Source: DATARH01 sp036268425
GTDB taxonomy: Bacteria; Pseudomonadota; Alphaproteobacteria; ATCC43930; CGMCC-115725
NCBI GenBank assembly: GCA_036268425.1
Contig: DATAUE010000057.1
Span: forward strand, 62,001-126,000
DNA: 64,000 nucleotides
Direction: 5' to 3'
How positions within the stretch are numbered: the first letter of the stretch is position 1; each line of letters starts with the position of its first letter. A program made the position numbers and the translations under genes. A model generated the notes under the pieces. The model saw only the letters and a list, made by a program, of their open reading frames with translations. It made no database searches and was not told where the DNA came from. Below, piece by piece: positions 42,051-52,304 of this stretch.

Positions 42051-43925
42051 CTAGCCCGCGGCCTCGGCCGCAGGCTGCATGCCGTCTTGACGATCGGCCG
42101 CGACCGGGCGGTTTACCGTCACCGTCGACGGCAGAGCGACCAGGCCCAACGAAATCGTACCGTGATAATCTTCGTCTATCTTCAAGTAGAGACAGCGATC
42201 CCAATGGCAAAGATAAGGTATTCGCTGCGGCCCTGACCAATTGTAATCGAATATCGGAAGCAATTCAAAGCTGACGACATATTCGCCTTGCCGCAGCGTG
42301 GGGCGGTCGATGTGGAACCAGATCTCGTTCAGGCCACGGTCGAGCCCGTCCGGAAATTCGTGAACCAGAAGGCTGACGCGATTTCCCAGGCCATCGAAGA
42401 TCAGGCAGACCAGCCAGCACACCGGGACGGTGACGCTGAGTTCGACGGTGACGCGAAACGCCATCAGCTCGCCAAAGCCGAAAATGTGCTGGCGGGTGTT
42501 GGTCGCCCGGTTATAGGCAGAGATGTCGACGAAGCGCGCTTCGTCGGTTTCCCATCGGTCGCGCGGACCGTCCGGTACAGGATGGGAGGCGCGCGCCTCG
42601 GCCGGCGCGTCTTGATCAATCACCGGCGCCGCTGAGCGGTGCGATTCGGCGTCGATCGGGAAACTATCGGTGCCCCACGCCAGGGGATCGGCGGCCGGCG
42701 TCAGGAGGCCAAGCCGGCGATAGCCGTCCGCGCCGTAGATTTCGATCGCAATCGCTTCACCGGCCTGCACGCTGTGCTCGATTTCGATGCTCTGCGCGGC
42801 GCACCCGACACCGGTCAAATCCTGAAAACAGATCGGTGCCTGAAGATCCTTGCCGCCGGTGTTTTCAATGCAGCGCACGATCTCTCCCGCGGCATTCTTC
42901 GGGCGGCTCCACAAGACGTAAGCCATGTCGGTGACGAGATAAGCGCTTTGCGACTGGTCGTTGTCCATCGGTGCGCCCGGCAGTACATCGAGGCGGCGCC
43001 CGTCGCTGGTTACCAGCGTGATGCGTCGGATCGGATGGCTCTGGCATGGCGCCTCGCCGCTTTCCGTTACCAGCCTGAACAGAAATTGCAGCGTGGCGGC
43101 CTCATCGCGGTCGGGACCGTCGCGCCGCCGCATTCGGGCCACCGCAACCGTCGTCTGGGCGCGCAGCCGCGCCTCTTCGCGGGCGGTCACATCGGCGTAA
43201 TAGCTTTTGCTGATGTCGAGCGTCCCGCCGGCCATCCGGATGTGGCCGCGATCGATCCAGATGGCGCGCTCGCACATGCGCTGTACGGCGCCGATATCAT
43301 GGCTGACGAACAGCACCGTGGCGCCCGACTCCTGGGTCAGCCGGCGCATCCGCTCGGCGCATTTGGCGGAAAAATAGGCGTCACCGGCGCCTAATACTTC
43401 GTCGATGATCAGCACGTCGGGGACGATGGCGGTCGCGGTTGAAAACGCCAGTCGCGCGTACATGCCCGACGAGTAGGTCTTGATCGGCTGATCGATAAAA
43501 TCGGCGAGTTCGGAAAAATCGACGATGTCGTCAAACCGGTCATTGGCCGCGCGGCCGGTGACGCCCTGATAGGCCAGCGCCGACAGGATGTTTTCGCGGC
43601 CGGTGAATTCCGGATAAAAGCCGGTGCCCAGATCCATCAGCGCCTGGATCGTGCCGCGCACCGCGACCGTGCCGGAACTGGCCTGCAGCCGGCCGCAAAT
43701 GATGTTGAGCAAGGTCGATTTGCCGGCGCCGTTCTGGCCGATCAGGCCAAGACTGTCGCCGCGGCGCAATTCCAGCGAAATGCCGCGCAGCGCCCAGAAT
43801 TCGTCATACGCGTCCTTTGGCAACGGCAGCCCGAACGCCTCCATGACGCGATAGCGTGGCCGGCGGTAGCGCCGGAATACGCGCGACACGTCGTTTACCG
43901 CGATGGCGATATCGGAGTTAGACAT
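42051..43925 (-). CDS. wzt: Polysaccharide ABC exporter ATPase (Wzt), long C-terminal region
   Basis: ATPase of an ABC-type polysaccharide exporter. The nucleotide-binding domain (1-250) has Walker A GLIGQNGAGKST (about 60-71), signature YSSGM (151-155) and Walker B VLIIDEVLGAGD. It is 624 residues long against about 400-450 for classic Wzt. After the ATPase comes an about 170-residue beta-rich stretch of no recognised family, a linker (SHRSAAPVIDQDAPAEARAS), then a Wzt-C-like jellyroll (TRQHIFGFGELMAFRVTVEL ... YVVSFELLPIFDYN). In known Wzt proteins that domain reads the glycan's end cap. It overlaps wzm by 8 bp. Confidence 0.88.
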   Translation of the reverse strand: MSNSDIAIAVNDVSRVFRRYRRPRYRVMEAFGLPLPKDAYDEFWALRGISLELRRGDSLGLIGQNGAGKSTLLNIICGRLQASSGTVAVRGTIQALMDLGTGFYPEFTGRENILSALAYQGVTGRAANDRFDDIVDFSELADFIDQPIKTYSSGMYARLAFSTATAIVPDVLIIDEVLGAGDAYFSAKCAERMRRLTQESGATVLFVSHDIGAVQRMCERAIWIDRGHIRMAGGTLDISKSYYADVTAREEARLRAQTTVAVARMRRRDGPDRDEAATLQFLFRLVTESGEAPCQSHPIRRITLVTSDGRRLDVLPGAPMDNDQSQSAYLVTDMAYVLWSRPKNAAGEIVRCIENTGGKDLQAPICFQDLTGVGCAAQSIEIEHSVQAGEAIAIEIYGADGYRRLGLLTPAADPLAWGTDSFPIDAESHRSAAPVIDQDAPAEARASHPVPDGPRDRWETDEARFVDISAYNRATNTRQHIFGFGELMAFRVTVELSVTVPVCWLVCLIFDGLGNRVSLLVHEFPDGLDRGLNEIWFHIDRPTLRQGEYVVSFELLPIFDYNWSGPQRIPYLCHWDRCLYLKIDEDYHGTISLGLVALPSTVTVNRPVAADRQDGMQPAAEAAG

Positions 43926-44700
43926 ATTCGGCGAAAACCGGCTTCAACCGGCTGAAAACATCGTGGCCGACCCAGAACGTGGTGACCGAGATGGTGATGA
44001 ATGCGAGCCAGAAGGTCGGTGACACCTGATCGTAGATCAACACCTGCCGGTACAATTCGATGATGTAGAAGAGCGGGTTGATGTACGCAATCGCCAGCAG
44101 TGCGTGCGGGATCATGTCCCGGGTGTAGCCGATCGGCGAGGCGATCATCAGAAACAGCACGACGATGCCTATCGCCTGAGCGACATCGCGGAAAAATACG
44201 TTGAGCGCCGACAGCAGCCAGCCGATCCCGATCGAAAACACCAGCTGCAGCACCAGCAGCGGCACGATCAGCAACTGCGTCACATGAAATTCGCCGCGCG
44301 CCCACAACGCCAGAATGAGGCCGCCGAGACCGATCACCATCGACAGCGATGCGGCGAGCACCGCTTTGACCGGCACCAGCTCGATCGGAAACAACGTGTT
44401 CTTGATCAGTTGTTTGTTGCCCGATACCGAGCTTACCGATGTGCCCAGCGCTTCGCTGAAGCCGATAAACGGAATGAGGCCGGCAAAGATGATCAGGATG
44501 TAATCGAGCGGTGCATAACGATCGAGCCGGATCTGCAGAATGAGTCCGTACACCACGGCGTACAGACCGAGAAACAGGAACGGGTAGAGGATCGCCCAGC
44601 CCAGTCCGAACAGCGTGCCGGTATAACGCGACCGAATCTCGACCAGCGTCGTCGCATAGAGAATGTGACGGCACTGGAAGAGAACCCGCAACGCGCTCAT
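43918..44700 (-). CDS. wzm: Polysaccharide ABC exporter permease (Wzm)
   Basis: A 260-residue six-helix permease of the ABC-2 polysaccharide/polyol-phosphate type. RSRYTGTLFGLGWAILYPFLFL is the conserved N-terminal amphipathic/helix 1 region, and KNTLFPIELVPVKAVLAA the cytoplasmic coupling helix. FRDVAQAIGIVVLFLMIASPI and the final WVGHDVFSRLKPVFAEYV complete the pattern. The ATG at 44700 is preferred; a TTG six codons upstream (44718) is an alternative. It overlaps wzt by 8 bp and follows the aminotransferase by 28 bp, so exporter and sugar genes are one unit. Confidence 0.92.
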   Translation of the reverse strand: MSALRVLFQCRHILYATTLVEIRSRYTGTLFGLGWAILYPFLFLGLYAVVYGLILQIRLDRYAPLDYILIIFAGLIPFIGFSEALGTSVSSVSGNKQLIKNTLFPIELVPVKAVLAASLSMVIGLGGLILALWARGEFHVTQLLIVPLLVLQLVFSIGIGWLLSALNVFFRDVAQAIGIVVLFLMIASPIGYTRDMIPHALLAIAYINPLFYIIELYRQVLIYDQVSPTFWLAFITISVTTFWVGHDVFSRLKPVFAEYV

Positions 44701-44728
44701 CGCTCTGTTTTCCCGCAACGGGCCGCTG

Positions 44729-45909
44729 CTATTGCAGCGCCGCGCGCAACGCCCCGGCGATGCGGTCCTGCACGGCTTCGTCGAGATAGGGATGCATCGG
44801 CAGGCTCAGCACCTGATCCGCCAGTCGCTCCGATACCGGCAAGCCGTTGCCGGCAACCGGAAATTCCTTGTAGGCGGTCTGCCGGTGCAGCGGCTTGGCG
44901 TAATAGATCGCGGTCGGCACCCCGGCCGCTTTGAGCTTTGCCGCCGCCGCGTCGCGGTCGACGCCTTGCGGCAGGCGCACCGTATACGCGGCCCAGACGC
45001 TGGTCATGCCGTCCGTCACTTCCGGCACCGCCACGATATCGCGCAGCAGGGTCGAATAGTGTGCTGCCACCACCTGCCGCGCCGCGATCTCGTCGGCAAA
45101 GATGCGCAGCTTTTCGAGCAATACCGCGGCCTGCATCGTGTCGAGGCGGGCATTCATGCCGATGCGGACGTTGTCGTATTTGTCGGTACCGTGGCCGTGC
45201 ACCCGCAGGCTGCGCAGGATTCCGATGGTTTCGTCATCGTCGAGAAAGACCGCGCCGCCATCGCCATAGCAGCCGAGCGGCTTGGCCGGGAAAAAGCTGG
45301 TCGTCGTCAAATCGCCGATCGTGCCGATCTTGTGACCGCGATAGGTCGCGCCAAAGCTCTGCGCCGCGTCGCAGATGATCCACATGCCGTTGGCTTTGGC
45401 GATCTCCAGAATTTGATCATAACCGGCCGGCTGTCCGAACAGATCGACCGGGATCGTCCCGACCGGGTCGAGCCCGAGCCGGCGCGCCGCGGCGATCCCG
45501 GCTTCAAAGCTCGCCGGGTCCATGTTGAAGCTGCCTTCTTCGACATCGACAAAGACCGGTGTCGCGCCGTACCACACGACGACCTCTGCGGTCGCCGCGA
45601 ACGTGAAGGACGGCACCAGCACCGCCTGTCCCGGCTTGGCGCCTTTCGCCATCAGCGCGAGGCCCAGCGCATCGGTGCCGTTGGCGCAGCTCAGCACATG
45701 TTTCGCACCGCAGAATTCGCCAAGCTGGCGTTCCAGCTCGGCGACTTCGGGGCCGAGAATATAGCGGCCGTGATCGACCACCCGCCCGATCGCCTCGTTC
45801 ATTCGGCCGCCGATGCGCCGGCGCTGCGCACCGAGATCGACGAACTCGATCGGCTCAGGCTTCGTCTCAATCGTTACCGGAGCAACCTTTACCGGGGCAA
45901 TATCGGCCA

Positions 45910-45910
<1 letters not shown>
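44729..45910 (-). CDS. wbpE: DegT/DnrJ/EryC1/StrS sugar aminotransferase (WbpE/WlbC-like)
   Basis: PLP-dependent aminotransferase for a UDP-keto sugar. The 393-residue protein has FVDLGAQRRRIGGRMNEAIG, VLSCANGTDALGLALMA, LVPSFTFAATAEVV, ICDAAQSFGATYRG and the PLP-lysine region SFFPAKPLGCYGDGGA. In this neighbourhood it probably aminates C3 of UDP-2-acetamido-3-keto-glucuronate made by the oxidoreductase half of the upstream fusion. Its ATG shares one base with that gene's stop (TGATG), so the two are coupled. An N-terminal 20-residue extension with Pro/Val repeats is unusual. Confidence 0.9.
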
Positions 45911-47541
<1,631 letters not shown>

Positions 47542-47549
47542 CAGACTGG

Positions 47550-47865
47550 CCCTTCCATGCTACCGCAGTCCGGGTGACGCGAGGCCACCGGCGAGGAATG
47601 CGCGTAAACGCTCACGCGTTGGCCAAAGGCCGCGGCGCCGAAAACTCAGGCGGCGGCAACCGCTCGTCGCCAGCACGGACAATGTCGCTGACCCCGGTCG
47701 GCGGCAGAAGCGGTCGTCGACAGAACCGGTCGCCAGCGCATCGCCGTGCGGTCGATCCCGGCGAACAGACAGCGCGGAAAAAGCGGCCGCAATGCGATGC
47801 GCAAATGTCGGGCGTGGCTGATCCGGGCGCGGTATTGCGGCAGATATGGACGGCGTGCGACGCAA
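47550..47865. other. Long leader region between the regulator gene and the polysaccharide operon
   Basis: 316 bp with no supported gene. An open frame on the minus strand (47560-47865) is Arg-rich and has no recognisable sequence, so it is not called. The region is likely to hold the promoter of the fourteen-gene operon, but I find no clear sigma-70 or sigma-54 elements. Short palindromes such as GGCC-AAA-GGCC near 47625 are present but not distinctive. Confidence 0.5.
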
Positions 47866-48555
47866 TCACAGGCTGGCTCCGGCGGGCATGTCGGATACCG
47901 GCGTCGCCGGCATTCGCGACACGCCGAGCAGGCTCGGCACGGCGACGCATCCGGCGGCGATCTCCTGTGCCGCCGCATATGCCAGCAATTCCTCGAACCG
48001 GGTCTGCGGCGCCTCGGTATCGGTCAGGATCACGCCGTCGATCCCCGCGGCGCCTGCCAGCAGCCGCGCCGCCGTCAGGTCGGCAACAACCGGCAATCCG
48101 GCGCAACGCCCCCCGGTCAGCCTTGCATCGATCACACAGACCGCCTCGATGCCGGTTTCGGCGGCGCTCAGCACCGCGATTTCCGCAAGGTCGCCGGCGC
48201 CGTACAGCGCCACCCGGCGCCAGCCGCGAGCCGCGCATTGCCCGAGCAGCACGGCGCAATCGCCACGCGCCCGGCGAAAGAAATTGAACGACACCGCCAG
48301 GTATTCCGCGGTCAATCGCCCTTTCTCGGCAAAGCCTTGCGGCGTCAGGTAATAGGCGTAGCGGTTGAGCGGCACCTGGCTCATCTTGATGAGGCCCTTG
48401 CGCACGCAGCGCCGCAGATAAGCATTCGCCAGCCCGAGCGCGATGCCGAGATCACCGGCCAGCCGGCGCTGGGTGATCGTGCTGTCGCGTTCAATCGAAT
48501 TGAGCAGACCGAGGACGATCGCGGGATCGCCGGTCTCTCGGCTGGGTTCGCTCAC
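47866..48555 (-). CDS. Winged-helix transcriptional regulator with a C-terminal nucleotide-binding-like domain
   Basis: A 229-residue protein. Residues about 20-80 are a MarR/ArsR-type winged helix (TITQRRLAGDLGIALGLANA, KGLIKMSQVPLNRYAYYLTP). Residues about 105-215 resemble a Rossmann core (RVALYGAGDLAEIAVLSAAE, VCVIDARLTGGRCAGLPVVA, IDGVILTDTEAPQTRFEELL), so a nucleotide-sugar or NAD ligand could be sensed. Similar proteins head exopolysaccharide or O-antigen loci. It precedes the operon by 324 bp on the same strand. A palindrome lies 55 bp before its start. Confidence 0.75.
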   Translation of the reverse strand: MSEPSRETGDPAIVLGLLNSIERDSTITQRRLAGDLGIALGLANAYLRRCVRKGLIKMSQVPLNRYAYYLTPQGFAEKGRLTAEYLAVSFNFFRRARGDCAVLLGQCAARGWRRVALYGAGDLAEIAVLSAAETGIEAVCVIDARLTGGRCAGLPVVADLTAARLLAGAAGIDGVILTDTEAPQTRFEELLAYAAAQEIAAGCVAVPSLLGVSRMPATPVSDMPAGASL

Positions 48556-48609
48556 GTTGTGCGTGCCCGTGTTTCAATGGCAGCGTTTCGATGGCAGCAG
48601 ACCTATCGC

Positions 48610-48624
48610 GTTCACGCGGTGAAC
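48610..48624. promoter_or_regulatory. Palindrome between the regulator gene and the dehalogenase gene
   Basis: GTTCAC-GCG-GTGAAC is a perfect 6+6 palindrome with a 3-bp centre, located in the 174-bp divergent region, 55 bp before the regulator start (48555) and 106 bp before the dehalogenase start (48730). A winged-helix dimer could use such a site, and autoregulation is a possibility. No further copy of the same sequence was noticed in the operon leader. Confidence 0.4.
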
Positions 48625-48729
48625 GTCAACCCACCGCCTGTCGCACCCGAAAAACTCAAGCCTTGCCTTCATTATCGCCGGCCGCTCGGCGAATATCCCC
48701 CGGGCGTTGCGTCATCAGGAGGAGAATCA

Positions 48730-49416
48730 ATGGCCGAGGCGGTATTCAGCGGCATCCGCGCCTGCGTCTTCGACGCGTACGGCACCGTGCTCGATTACGG
48801 ATCGGCCGCGGCGAGTTGCCGCGACGTGCTTGGCGACAAGGCGGCACCGCTGACCACCCTGTGGCGCGACAAGCAACTGCAATATAGCTGGCTGCGCTCC
48901 TTGCAGGGTGATCACGCCGATTTCTGGCAGGTCACCGGCGACGCGCTCGATTTCGCGCTCGAGACGCTAAACCTCGACGCTCCCGGTTTGCGGTCGCGCC
49001 TGATGAACCTTTACCTGACGCTGCATGCTTTTCCGGAAGTGCCGGACGTACTGCGCCGTCTCAAGGCCGCGGGGCTGACGACAGCGATCCTGTCGAACGG
49101 CTCACCCGCGATGCTGCAGCCGGCGATTGCGAGTGCCGGGCTGTCCGCGCTGCTGGATTTCGTGCTGTCGGTCGAGGAAGTCGGGGTCTACAAGACCCAT
49201 CCGCGCGTCTACCGGCTTGCGGTCGAGCGCATCGGGGTTCCGGCCGGCGCCATGCTGTTCCTGTCGTCGAATGCGTGGGACGCCCATGCAGCGTCGGCCT
49301 TCGGCATGAAGGTCGTATGGTGCAATCGTTATGGCCAACGCCGCGAGCGGCTGCCCGGGCGCCCCGACCGCGAGGTTCAAACCCTCAGCGAGTTGCCGGC
49401 CTTGCTTGGGATCTGA
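48730..49416 (+). CDS. L-2-haloacid dehalogenase (HAD family, type II)
   Basis: Hydrolyses L-2-haloalkanoic acids to D-2-hydroxy acids through an Asp ester. The 228-residue protein has the nucleophile Asp in CVFDAYGTVLDYGS, the Ser/Asn in AILSNGSPAML, the Lys in VGVYKTHPRVYRLAVE and the type II motif FLSSNAWDAHAASAFGM. AGGAGG lies before the ATG. Nearby genes do not form a haloacid pathway, so the physiological substrate may differ. The frame is open back to 47746 but without sense. Confidence 0.88.
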   Translation: MAEAVFSGIRACVFDAYGTVLDYGSAAASCRDVLGDKAAPLTTLWRDKQLQYSWLRSLQGDHADFWQVTGDALDFALETLNLDAPGLRSRLMNLYLTLHAFPEVPDVLRRLKAAGLTTAILSNGSPAMLQPAIASAGLSALLDFVLSVEEVGVYKTHPRVYRLAVERIGVPAGAMLFLSSNAWDAHAASAFGMKVVWCNRYGQRRERLPGRPDREVQTLSELPALLGI

Positions 49417-49441
49417 TCACATACGGCCGCTGGCCGCGTGG

Positions 49442-49726
49442 TCAGAGACCTGCCGCCATGTCGTTGAACCAACCGGATACAATGCTGCCGATCGTCAGGC
49501 ATCCGGCGACGATGACGATCGAGATGAATAGCGCGACCAAAGCGTATTCGATTGCCGTTGCCGCCGAACAATCGGCCAACACGGCGCGAATGGTAGAGCG
49601 AGTGCGGTCTCCCATCGATACGGCCGCCCCGACGGAATGCCGCAACGCGAGGCGGCCTTTGCCACGCGGCATGCGCGACCAGGTCGTGGCGCCCGCCGAT
49701 AGCACCGACTTAGAATCATCCGGCAT
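49442..49726 (-). CDS. Flp-family type IVb pilin (isolated)
   Basis: The pilin core is at the C-terminus: DCSAATAIEYALVALFISI, with Glu at position 5 of the mature helix and Ala rather than Gly before the cut site, then IVIVAGCLTIGSIVSGWFND. Starting at the ATG at 49726 (GAGGAG ribosome site, spacing 8) the protein has 94 residues with an unusually long leader. Starting at 49615 it has 57 residues, the normal Flp size, but with a weaker ribosome site. No tad/cpa assembly genes are in the window. It is convergent with the dehalogenase gene. Confidence 0.78.
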   Translation of the reverse strand: MPDDSKSVLSAGATTWSRMPRGKGRLALRHSVGAAVSMGDRTRSTIRAVLADCSAATAIEYALVALFISIVIVAGCLTIGSIVSGWFNDMAAGL

Positions 49727-49983
49727 CGTTCCGCTCCTCGACAGTGCGCCGAACGCGGGTCGCCCGTTGAATGTCAATCCTGACAGCATCCACGTCAACG
49801 TCCTTGGACCATTGCCCATGAGGACTCGTCCGGCCTTTAACCCACATCTTCCCTAACTTCGATCGATGTGCGGGATATCTGCGGCATGGTACGTAAATTA
49901 CTATTTAAAAGGTATTAAGCTCGCTGGCTTCAAACGCTCAAGTCAGGTGAAATCGGCCGAGTCATGCTGGAGGGGAGCCGCCG
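49727..49983. promoter_or_regulatory. Divergent pilin / oxidoreductase promoter region with AT-rich patch
   Basis: 257 bp without a gene. Most of it is GC-rich, but 49890-49920 is AT-rich, reading TTTAAAAGGTATTAAGC around a TTAA-N6-TTAA pair. CtrA sites in alphaproteobacteria have the form TTAA-N7-TTAA, so this is a near match with one base less. CtrA often controls pilin genes. Weak support only. Confidence 0.35.
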
Positions 49984-50958
49984 ATGAAAGCCGTCCTCTG
50001 CCATAAATGGGGCGTTCCGGAAGATTTGGTGGTCGCGGACGTGGCAAGCCGCCCGGTCGGGCCGGGGCAGGTGCGAATTCGGGCGCGCGCCGCCGGCATC
50101 AACTTTGCCGACACCTTGCAGATCGCCGGCAAATACCAGGTCCGGCCGCCATTTCCGTTTACCCCCGGCCTTGAGGTGGCGGGCGAGATCATCGCGATCG
50201 GCGCCGGAGTGGAAGGGCGGCAGGTCGGCGAGCGGGTCATGGCGCATACTCACGGCAACGGTTATGCCGAGGAAGTCGTGGTGCCGGCTGCCGCGGCGGT
50301 GCCGATCCCCGACCGCATGGATTACATCACGGCCGCGGCATTCCCGGTGGCTTACGGTACATCGCACGGCGCGCTGACCTATCGCGGCGGGTTGCGGCCG
50401 GGGGAGACCCTGCTGGTGCTGGGGGCCGCCGGCGGCGTCGGACTGACCGCGGTCGAGATCGGCAAGACCCTGGGCGCGCGCGTCATCGCCGCCGCCAATG
50501 GACCCGACCGGCTCGCCGTGGCGCAGGCGCACGGCGCCGACGATTTGATCGATTACAGCCGCGAGAGTATTCGCGACCGGGTGCGCGAACTGACCGGCGG
50601 CCAGGGCGCTGATGTCGTGTTCGACCCGGTCGGCGGCGATGCCTTCGACCAGGCGCTGCGCGCGGTGAACTGGGAGGCGCGGATGATGGTGGTCGGGTTC
50701 GCCGCCGGCCGCATCCAGGCGGTGCCGGCCAATCTCGTGCTGGTCAAAAACATCTCGATCGTCGGTGTGATGTGGGGCGTGCTCGGCGAGCGCGACCCCG
50801 GCTTTGTCAGCAGTCACCTCGCCGAATTGCTGCGCTGGTGGGAAGACGGGCGGCTCAAGCCGCTGGTCGGATGCACCTTTCGGCTTAGCGAGGTGGCGGC
50901 GGCGATGCAGGCGCTGCTGTCGCGGCGCTATTGCGGCAAGATCGTGCTTGAGGTGTGA
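49984..50958 (+). CDS. NADPH:quinone oxidoreductase family protein (zinc-free MDR)
   Basis: A 324-residue medium-chain dehydrogenase/reductase. GROES-like N-terminus: VRIRARAAGINFADTLQIAG and FTPGLEVAGEIIAIGAGVEG. NADPH-binding Rossmann domain: TLLVLGAAGGVGLTAVEIGK and VIAAANGPDRLAVAQAHGAD. The catalytic zinc ligands of alcohol dehydrogenases are absent, which places it with QOR-type enzymes. Family members reduce quinones or enones. The ATG has GGAGGGGAG upstream. Confidence 0.88.
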   Translation: MKAVLCHKWGVPEDLVVADVASRPVGPGQVRIRARAAGINFADTLQIAGKYQVRPPFPFTPGLEVAGEIIAIGAGVEGRQVGERVMAHTHGNGYAEEVVVPAAAAVPIPDRMDYITAAAFPVAYGTSHGALTYRGGLRPGETLLVLGAAGGVGLTAVEIGKTLGARVIAAANGPDRLAVAQAHGADDLIDYSRESIRDRVRELTGGQGADVVFDPVGGDAFDQALRAVNWEARMMVVGFAAGRIQAVPANLVLVKNISIVGVMWGVLGERDPGFVSSHLAELLRWWEDGRLKPLVGCTFRLSEVAAAMQALLSRRYCGKIVLEV

Positions 50959-51005
50959 TCCCGAGCTGCTGCCGACGTTCTCTTTTTGTGCTTGATTTCC
51001 CAGTG

Positions 51006-52304
51006 ATGCCGCGCTTCACTGCCGCCATGCCTCAGCGAGCCGGAAGCGCCGATTTGCCGTTGCACGGCGGGCATGTGCCGCGTTGGCTGGCCGACCGCAT
51101 GACCCGGCTCGGTGCGGTGATCGCACAGGCAATCGTGCACCATTACGGCCGCGACGAGTTGCTGCGCCGGCTGGCGCACCCGTTCTGGTTCCAGTCGTTC
51201 GGCGCAGTGATGGGGATGGATTGGCATTCCTCCGGGATCACCACCAGCGTCATCGGCGCCTTGAAGCGCGGCCTTGCGCCGCTGGCCGGCGAACTCGGTA
51301 TCCATGTCTGCGGTGGGCGCGGCCGGCATTCGCGGCAGACGCCGCAAGAGCTGATCGCGATTGGCGACCGCGTCGGGTTTGACGGCGGGCGGCTTGCGGT
51401 CGCGAGCCGGCTCGTCGCCAAAGTCGACAGCGCCGCGGTGCAGGACGGGTTCGACCTTTATCTGCACGGCTTTGTCGTGACCGATAACGGGCACTGGGCG
51501 GTCATCCAGCAAGGTATGAACGGCGAGCGGCGGCAGGCGCGGCGCTATCACTGGCTGTCGGAAGCGCTCGGCAGCTTTGTCGACGAGCCGCACGCCGCGA
51601 TCGAAGGCAGGCAACAAGGTAAGATCGTCAACCTGACCGATCGTCGGGCGGCCGCGTCGCGCCGGGGGCAGGTTGACATCCTGCACGCGCTCGGACCCGA
51701 CCGCATCGCTTGCGAACTGGCCGCGCTGAAGCGGCCGGCGGCCTCGCCGGCACAGCCGGCTTTGCCGCACCTTGTGATGCCGGCACATCACGATGTGCGC
51801 CCGAGCGATGTAATGGCGCGGCGGCTGCACGGTAATCTCGCCGCCGCGGCCGATTGCGGTCCCACCGATTTCGCCGCGCTGTTGGCGGTGCCCGGTGTCG
51901 GGGCGCGCACCGTGCGGGCCTTGGCGATGGTGGCGGAGGTGGTGCACGGTGCACCCTACCGGTTCGCCGATCCCGCGCGGTTTTCGCTGGCGCATGGCGG
52001 CAAGGACCGCCACCCGTTTCCGGTGCCGCTCAAGGTCTATGACCAGACGATCCAGGTGCTGAAATCCGCTGTCGGCAAGGCGAGGCTGGGACGTGACGAG
52101 GAGCTGGCGGCCTTGAAACGCCTCGACGACCAGTCTCGCCGGCTGGAAGCGCACGCGACCGGCCCGGACGTGGCAACGCTGATCGCGCGGGAGCGGCGGG
52201 ATTCGCATGCCTATGGCGGGCGCAGCGTGTTCGGCTGGGAACCGCGGCCGCCTGGTGAGAATACGCCTACAGCAGATCGGCGACCGCGTTCCAGTAGCGC
52301 TTGA
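51006..52304 (+). CDS. DUF763 domain-containing protein
   Basis: Residues from RAGSADLPLHGGHVPRWLADRM to the end match DUF763, with FWFQSFGAVMGMDWHSSGIT, VCGGRGRHSRQTPQELI and NGHWAVIQQGMN as landmarks, plus a helix-hairpin-helix-like patch FAALLAVPGVGARTVRALAM. The family is found in archaea and scattered bacteria and is uncharacterised; the hairpin motif suggests DNA or RNA contact. The start is ATG 51006 or 51027; a GTG at 50955 overlapping the upstream stop is also open. The 3' end overlaps the convergent monooxygenase gene by 38 bp. Confidence 0.82.
   Translation: MPRFTAAMPQRAGSADLPLHGGHVPRWLADRMTRLGAVIAQAIVHHYGRDELLRRLAHPFWFQSFGAVMGMDWHSSGITTSVIGALKRGLAPLAGELGIHVCGGRGRHSRQTPQELIAIGDRVGFDGGRLAVASRLVAKVDSAAVQDGFDLYLHGFVVTDNGHWAVIQQGMNGERRQARRYHWLSEALGSFVDEPHAAIEGRQQGKIVNLTDRRAAASRRGQVDILHALGPDRIACELAALKRPAASPAQPALPHLVMPAHHDVRPSDVMARRLHGNLAAAADCGPTDFAALLAVPGVGARTVRALAMVAEVVHGAPYRFADPARFSLAHGGKDRHPFPVPLKVYDQTIQVLKSAVGKARLGRDEELAALKRLDDQSRRLEAHATGPDVATLIARERRDSHAYGGRSVFGWEPRPPGENTPTADRRPRSSSA

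Noticed and set aside
47560..47865. 101-residue open frame in the operon leader
   Set aside because: Arg/Ser-rich, no ribosome site, no recognisable family, and no similarity to known small proteins; better seen as leader sequence.
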